Below are positions 58,926 through 64,000 of a stretch of DNA of 64,000 bases, one piece after another. The first letter of the stretch is position 1. Each line of letters opens with the position of its first letter. The DNA comes from Glandiceps talaboti (Eukaryota; Hemichordata; Enteropneusta; Spengelidae): contig NC_135554.1 in NCBI RefSeq assembly GCF_964340395.1, positions 6,266,975-6,330,974 on the forward strand, given 5' to 3'. A program made the position numbers and the translations under genes. Below the pieces are notes generated by a model. That model searched no databases, had not been told where the DNA came from, and saw nothing but the letters and a program-made list of their open reading frames with translations.

Positions 58926-61214
58926 GACAGATGCCAGGCGATCCCTATAGCACTACTGAACCTCAGTTCAGTTGTGCTAAAAAACACTACATAGATTTCA
59001 TTTATTCAATTTTACAATTATAAGTACAACATATAATACTGTTGTGAACATGTTCAGCAAATATGTACTGTATCATGTAAATTTCGTATAATTTTAAAAT
59101 TTTTTACCATTGCCAATAAAGTAACATATTAAATAATAGGCAACACAAATAGCATCTTACCTTTGTGTGACTATCAATTGGGGTTACCGTAGCTATAGCT
59201 TGGTTTTGGAGTGATGTACGAGTAATATGACCTGGGATAGATGAACATCCTTTGCTTGGACACTAAATAAATCATACAGCAAAAATCAACCCATGAATTG
59301 GGAATTTAGTGAGAATCAAGAAATATATATGCACACTATGAATAATTGGATACTGGAAGTATGGGATTAGTGAAATCAACAATTACTGCTAGTTGGGTAT
59401 TAGTATTTTAAAACAAAAGTAACTCATTTCAAATCTAAATATTCGTTTTGGGGTGTTATGCACTCCCACACACATGTACATAGTCATTGTTATTCAAAAG
59501 TCTACTGAAAAATCAAGGATGGGTCATTTTCTATTAGAGTATAATCTTTTTTCTACATGTTGCTGTATCTGTGTTGATATAACTGTATACATGGATTGTG
59601 TATACAGGTGTATTAGCAGATCTTATTTTATCAACATTTCACTGTTTATAATTAAAACACTAATATATCGTTTGGTACATATTCTTAGATAATACAAACT
59701 GATAAGTATACATACTTATATCAACAGACCAGTTACATCACTCATACTGTGAAAACATCTCTGAGAAGATGTACAGAAATGTACAGACCATGTAACTGCA
59801 TTTGTACATGAAATTTTTCAAACAGATCACAGTAGTCATAATTTTACATCTAATATGCTAGCTGTCACATGTCTATTAGTACAGCTATGAAATCTTACCA
59901 GATTTATAGACCCTATATAACATCACTTTTTTCACATACCCTGTTTTAGGAGGTGCAGGAGGTCTGTTACAGGCATGTCCTGTAATCTACATGTGGATTT
60001 CTAGCTGTTTATATAATGTAAACGGCCTGACCTTACTTATAGCCAATTATATCATATGACTAACCTGTGACTGTGTAATATCATGAATATAGTCGATATC
60101 TATACATGTAGCTGGAGATTCTTCATGGGTCTCCTTTCGTTTGCGATCAGCCTGTGAAGAAAGCAATTCCAAATATCACACAAATGAAATACACAAAATA
60201 GTACATATCACTCGTAGGTGTGTCACCCCTCGTATCCAATTATTAAACGAGTCGTCAAACAACTACAAATGTACAGTGATCATCAATAAAGTTTTTACAC
60301 ATGCTAACTATACACTGACTGTCAACATAAGTCTACAGAACTATACATATTTGATTTACTGTTACACGAGCAAATCATCATTACAAAAAAAGCTCCCACG
60401 AATATAGAAGTAAACTTAGTTTGCTCAGCTGCATCGAAACTCGTCCTGCTTGCAGACTTGAAAGTCGGGATTCAATGCTGACATTGTCCCTTTCCTTCTC
60501 AGCTCCGTGTTTAGAGACATTGAATTTGTTAGTCCTGCAACCGGAATAAGTCGGGACTCAATTCTGACAGTGTCTGTAATGTTTCTTGTCAGTGTTCACA
60601 ATTATCACAAGCAGGACTACATTTGTTATTTGTCAGAGTTGTGTCCCGTCCACGGTCGTCAAACAGGACTGCTCCGGATCCCGCACGAGACGAGGCTCGG
60701 TCAGTACAAAGAAAATTTCTGACTACATGTATGTTACAACACAGAGACAGACTGCAAATTGCAAGTGGGATCCAGTGTATCAACATATTATCAGTTCACA
60801 ACAAAGCACAAGGTCATCGGTCAAACGTGAGAGGTCATTATATACATCGCCCTCAGAGTTATAAAAAACAACCTCTTTTGTACATACCTGAACTTTCCGC
60901 TCCGCAACATTATTGAAGTGCTGCGTAAATTCCCGTCGCATTGGAGCCATACGAAGGCAGTTGGTGCAGATACTAGCTGTCCTATGAACTCCAAGTCTAG
61001 CGAAGGCATTGCGAAAGTCCTTTCGTACATATTTCGCTATTTCAACCCCGGTTTTCTCACGCTCAGAACCTCTATTCCACCTTTCATGGAAAGGGTTTTT
61101 ACATTTCTTCTGTGGGCCATGGCCAACAAACACAACGATCACAATAATGCTAATTAAAAATAAAAAGGCTAAAATAATTGCTGCAAGGCTTGACAAAGAT
61201 TGATGCGTTTGCAT
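55295..61214 (-). CDS. Multi-exon candidate transposase-like gene of the transposon
   Basis: Five exons on the minus strand join in phase 0: 61,214-60,888 (ATG, membrane helix LAAIILAFLFLISIIVIVVF, then a CTNC motif; donor GTATGT), 60,151-60,065, 59,262-59,161, 58,619-58,545 (GC-AAGT donor) and 58,001-55,295. The last exon has a coiled coil (residues SELKDQVKSL to KKLDNMYE), a helical domain, and after about 57,180 a zinc cluster CSVCNHSHP...CVNCGNFG. A long domain follows with IVRCDGLPQ, LRTGPGHEEMNM, FKRCGDHHQSF, FGRCHPKYQEIE and a C-terminal acidic tail. A one-base frame change is needed between 57,196 and 57,159. About 1,100 residues in total. The Asp/His/Glu-rich motifs resemble an RNase H-like, DUF6589-type layout, but I do not recognise a named transposase. 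Confidence 0.6.
58352..58400. repeat. TATG tetranucleotide microsatellite
   Basis: About 12 uninterrupted units in an intron of the minus-strand gene. Confidence 0.95.
58431..58500 (-). repeat. tRNA-like unit (SINE head or tRNA pseudogene)
   Basis: The minus strand reads AGCTCAGCTGGCAGG (A-box-like) and, 34 bases on, GGTTCGACTCC (B box), with a T-arm pairing GTGGG/CCTAC. The acceptor and anticodon stems do not pair, so a working tRNA is unlikely. It sits in an intron of the transposon gene next to a TATG repeat, a usual place for a SINE. Confidence 0.55.
58885..58920. repeat. CA dinucleotide microsatellite
   Basis: About 17 CA units followed by a short CAGA run. Confidence 0.95.
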
Positions 61215-61570
61215 TGTTGAACCTTATCTTTAAAAGTGTCGTCTGCTATTGTAAGCTCGAGCTCAGTGACTATCATGACAGATAATCATCGATCGGCAGC
61301 GTTAACTGTCAATCATTTGTCAATTGACCAATAGGATGTAGGAGAATATTTTGTGTACATTTTGTAATTTTCTCTCAATATTTGTAATTTCTACAATTGT
61401 TTTTGTATGGTGATGTCAATAATCACGTTATTTACATGCTTCATAGAACACTGAATATTATTTTACAGCTGTGATTGGTTAAATTAAAGACATCTCCCTA
61501 GGAACGATTCGATCATAAATATTCATATATGCAAAATAGCATGACTATATATGGCGATCTTGTAGACTGA

Positions 61571-61979
61571 TGATATAGAACCTGGTATGATTGTCAGTAA
61601 TTTCTGTAAAGCATATCAGGATAAATATCTATACTATACAAATGTAAATGCGTTTAAGCTAAAACGCTCTTACAAAGATATGGACACAGATACCGAACCT
61701 TCCTCGTCATGCGATTCGGACTACCCTTTGAGCGATTACTCACCTAAAAAAAAAATATATGTGAGTGAATCAGATGACGAGGAAGATTTGGATGACCTAA
61801 CTTCAATTGAAGATAGGCGTACACGTCTGTACATGGAGAAATTGGAGACAGCAGTGTCTGACTTGGAACCACAATTGATAGTAAGCGATAATAATGAAGC
61901 GGACGATGAATACTCTGACTCTGATGAATCCTGTAGCATGTTCGTACTTACGGGTATTCAAACCGATGTTACTAAGTGA
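61571..61979 (+). pseudogene. NS1: Type A NS1, 3' part beyond the transposon
   Basis: It begins with the second ATGAT duplication and reads on in NS1 frame (GMIVSNFCKAYQDKYLYYTNVN) through the acidic Ser/Asp-rich tail (SDDEEDLDDLTSIEDRR, DDEYSDSDESCSM) to the terminal TGIQTDVTK and stop. It is the continuation of 50,224-52,640. Confidence 0.85.
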
Positions 61980-62002
61980 ATGACTGTTTATATTTAATAT
62001 AG

Positions 62003-62127
62003 AGCAACGTACTGATGATCCAGAATTTAAAAGAAGACGGATAACGTGGACAGTACACGATGATGGACGAGTTCAAACAGAAACAGACAGTGATGTTGAC
62101 CAGGAAACTCTGGAATTTTTACATTAA
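62003..62127 (+). CDS. Small inter-NS1/VP frame, possible 3' exon (copy 3)
   Basis: After TTTAATATAG the frame reads EQRTDDPEFKRRRITWTVH... to a stop after LEFLH, matching the frames at 10,020 and 19,935. A TGA lies in frame a few codons upstream, so without splicing it has no start. This favours the spliced-exon reading. Confidence 0.45.
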
Positions 62128-62254
62128 TATTCAAAGAAATAGTTGGACATTGTTTTTTGTTACAGGAGTATTTTCATGTGGATTTCCACAACCATTTATA
62201 ATGCATATCACAGGATATGTTTTGTTACGAATGTTATTAAATGAGTTAAATTGA
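62060..62254 (+). CDS. Small hydrophobic accessory ORF (copy 3)
   Basis: 64 residues, MMDEFKQ to LLNELN, with the conserved NSWTLFFVTGVFSCGFP centre. It overlaps the preceding frame. Same start, length and stop as at 10,105 and 20,004. Confidence 0.5.
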   Translation: MMDEFKQKQTVMLTRKLWNFYINIQRNSWTLFFVTGVFSCGFPQPFIMHITGYVLLRMLLNELN

Positions 62255-62344
62255 TATATATTTGTTTCTCTCACATTTTTGTTTACACACACACAGTACA
62301 AAACTTAATACATAATAGACAAAATATTTCAATCAATATTAAAT

Positions 62345-64000
62345 ATGATAAAATTCCAAGTACCAGGAGGATATAAGTATTGTGGCCCAGGGACCAATTT
62401 AGCGGAAGAACAAGAAGCAATTAACGAAATAGACGAAATATGTAAAGAACACGATATCAATTATAGCTCACCAGATATTAGTACAGAATATGCAGATCAA
62501 TTAATGATAGAACGATTATCAAAAATTAAAGGATGGAAATCATTATATTTAAGAGCTGGAATGAGAGCAAAACAAGTATTAGATAATTTCGTAAACACAG
62601 ATAAAGTATTAAGAGATCCATATTTTAATAAAAGTGATCTAAAACGAAAATATAGTATTATTCAACAACAAACTGATGAAGCGGATCAACTAATTGATAC
62701 TGGAGCTCAGCACGAGACAGCTGAAGGGTATTGGCTACGTATGGCGGGAAGGATAATTGAAATGAGAAAACAACATCATGGAGATAAGGATTTATTTGGT
62801 CCTAAGGCATATGAAAAGCACGTCAGATATAAAATAGCACAAGAAATATCAAATAGGGATGATGTACCATTAGAATGGACTAAAGATAATAGTGAAGAAT
62901 TTGATCATCATATGTTTAATGAAGAACATGATGAGAATTTCGAAAAATATAGTTTAGATACGAGATTCCCTAAGTTTTACAAATTAGCAGACTTCTCAAA
63001 AGACCATCATGATGGTGTATGGGAACGAATGAAGAAAAATAAAGAACGTACTAAACAACAAAAACGAAAACAGGTAGATGACTCGCAAGAAACAGAAGAA
63101 GGAGGAGGAGAAGAAGAGGCTAATCCAGAAAAAAAGAGTAAACAAAACGAAAAAGAAGAAATGCCGAACGGAAATCAAGACCAGCAAACACAGCAAGGAC
63201 AACAACCCATGCAGACGGACCAGCAAAACAACCAAGAAGGCGATGGCGGTCCTACAGCTAGCTTTACGGGAAGTAACCCGTATACTATGCCAATGTTCGC
63301 TAGTAACGGAAGCTTTGACAATGGAGGCACCTTGGAATTCGCCAACACCATTCCGATATACATTGACAGGCAGGAATCTAGCAAAGTAACTATTACAGGT
63401 CATGCAGGTCATCCATATTCAACTGGACCATCAACTAGACCAACAGTTCATCAAGATACAGAATTCAGAAGACAAAATTCAGTTAAATTTAAGCCTAATT
63501 GGTCATTTGTAGGTCATGATCATCCATTTCTAACAGCAGATGCAAGAAAATATCATTTCATAGCCAGTTATGCTAAAGAATGGAGAATTGTATCACATAC
63601 AGTATCATTTAAAAATATAGCATGTCTACCAGAAATAGATATGACAAATCAGAAAACAGTGATGCATATACCAGACCCAGTATTATTTATATACGAAGAA
63701 AGATCAAAAATGACTCCAGCAATTAGATGGTCTGATTTAGGTAACAGTAGATAGAAATACAATACAAAGATGGAAGAAATGTATCCTATGTACAAAGACA
63801 TACTACATTGGACAAGAAGAAAATACACTTATCAAGATTTCAGAGAGAGAATTACTATGAAAGGATTGGAAATGGACCTATCAGATGAATATAGTGACAG
63901 ATTCACTATGACATTCTTATGGAACAAAGTGAAAGAATTTGACGAACCATTGAGATTCACAGATGGTGCTCATGTAACTGAAAAAGATATGAGAGTGGAT
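62345..64000 (+). pseudogene. VP: VP capsid with one nonsense codon, runs off the window
   Basis: Almost identical to 43,816-46,131: phospholipase A2 YCGPGTNLA and CKEHDINYSS, Lys/Glu linker, MPNGNQDQ and the capsid core from NPYTMPMF. At 63,752 a CAG codon has become TAG, ending the open frame after GNSR. The same frame continues intact beyond it to the window end (MRVD). It is in normal viral order after NS1 and the two small frames, so 49,966 to beyond 64,000 is one viral genome carrying the transposon. Confidence 0.88.

Larger units (their letters stand above)
52641..61570. mobile_element. 8.93-kb DNA transposon with CAGTC termini, 5-bp target duplication
   Basis: The left end CAGTCAAGTCGATCGCCATA and the right end, read inward, CAGTCTACAAGATCGCCATA match at 18 of the first 22 positions. 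Further weaker inverted matches (TAGTCATG, TGAATATT) lie within 60 bases. ATGAT stands immediately outside both ends (52,636-52,640 and 61,571-61,575). The flanks are two parts of one NS1 gene that become colinear when the element and one ATGAT are taken out. Cargo: a HIRAN gene facing inward from the left end and a multi-exon gene starting near the right end. The 5-bp duplication is shared with Transib, but the CAGTC termini do not match the Transib/RAG CACWRTG form. I cannot assign a superfamily. Confidence 0.8.

Noticed and set aside
52641-61570. Transib or RAG-type transposon
   Set aside because: The 5-bp duplication fits, but the CAGTC ends do not match the CACWRTG terminus and no Transib/RAG1 core motif was seen in the genes.
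52641-61570. Ordinary host DNA joined to the virus by chance
   Set aside because: Matching inverted ends, a direct 5-bp repeat and restored colinearity of NS1 across it argue for transposition.

Overview
The window looks like AT-rich nuclear DNA of an animal, most likely a marine invertebrate. It has GT-AG introns with short exons, many microsatellites and minisatellites, a tRNA-like SINE unit, and remnants of several eukaryotic transposon classes. No bacterial gene organisation is present. The species cannot be fixed from the sequence alone.

The dominant content is a cluster of endogenous parvovirus (densovirus-like) copies, now broken, at about 7.4-23.7 kb and 39.2-64.0 kb. The virus can be read by comparing copies. 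A complex left hairpin telomere is followed by a leader with a conserved GC-rich palindrome. Next comes a long NS1 (type A: HUH nickase, SF3 helicase and a Cys-rich, acidic C-terminus, about 945 residues). After it lie two small overlapping reading frames, then a capsid gene VP (about 835 residues) with an N-terminal phospholipase A2 domain, and finally a short, simple right-end palindrome. A second, clearly different NS1 (type B, about 850 residues) occurs twice: once fused inside a VP gene (10.45-13.06 kb) and once behind its own unusual GC-hairpin leader (47.8-50.0 kb). Every copy is damaged by deletions, frameshifts, nonsense codons or chimeric joints. Several joints lie in the telomere palindromes.

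The last viral copy (49.97-64.0 kb) is split by an 8,930-bp element at 52,641-61,570. This element has ~22-bp terminal inverted repeats beginning CAGTC and is flanked by a 5-bp direct duplication (ATGAT). It carries a small HIRAN-domain gene at one end. On the opposite strand is a multi-exon gene for a membrane-anchored/coiled-coil/zinc-cluster protein that is probably its transposase-like protein. I cannot place it in a named DNA-transposon superfamily, and it is the best candidate for something undescribed.

Region by region: 0.1-1.3 kb, a non-autonomous terminal-inverted-repeat element with a nested foldback; 1.7 kb and 35.7-35.9 kb, non-LTR retrotransposon tails; 3.0-6.7 kb, exons of host genes; 7.4-23.7 kb, viral cluster 1; 24.9-27.4 kb, decayed gene pieces including a RING plus second zinc finger; 29.1-32.9 kb, a 3.8-kb element with long inverted arms; 33.6-34.5 kb, a DIRS-like retrotransposon remnant; 35.0-35.7 kb, a minisatellite; 36.7-37.3 kb, a DDE transposase remnant; 38.6-39.2 kb, a second minisatellite that abuts a viral breakpoint; 39.2-50.0 kb, viral cluster 2; 50.0-64.0 kb, the viral copy interrupted by the HIRAN transposon.
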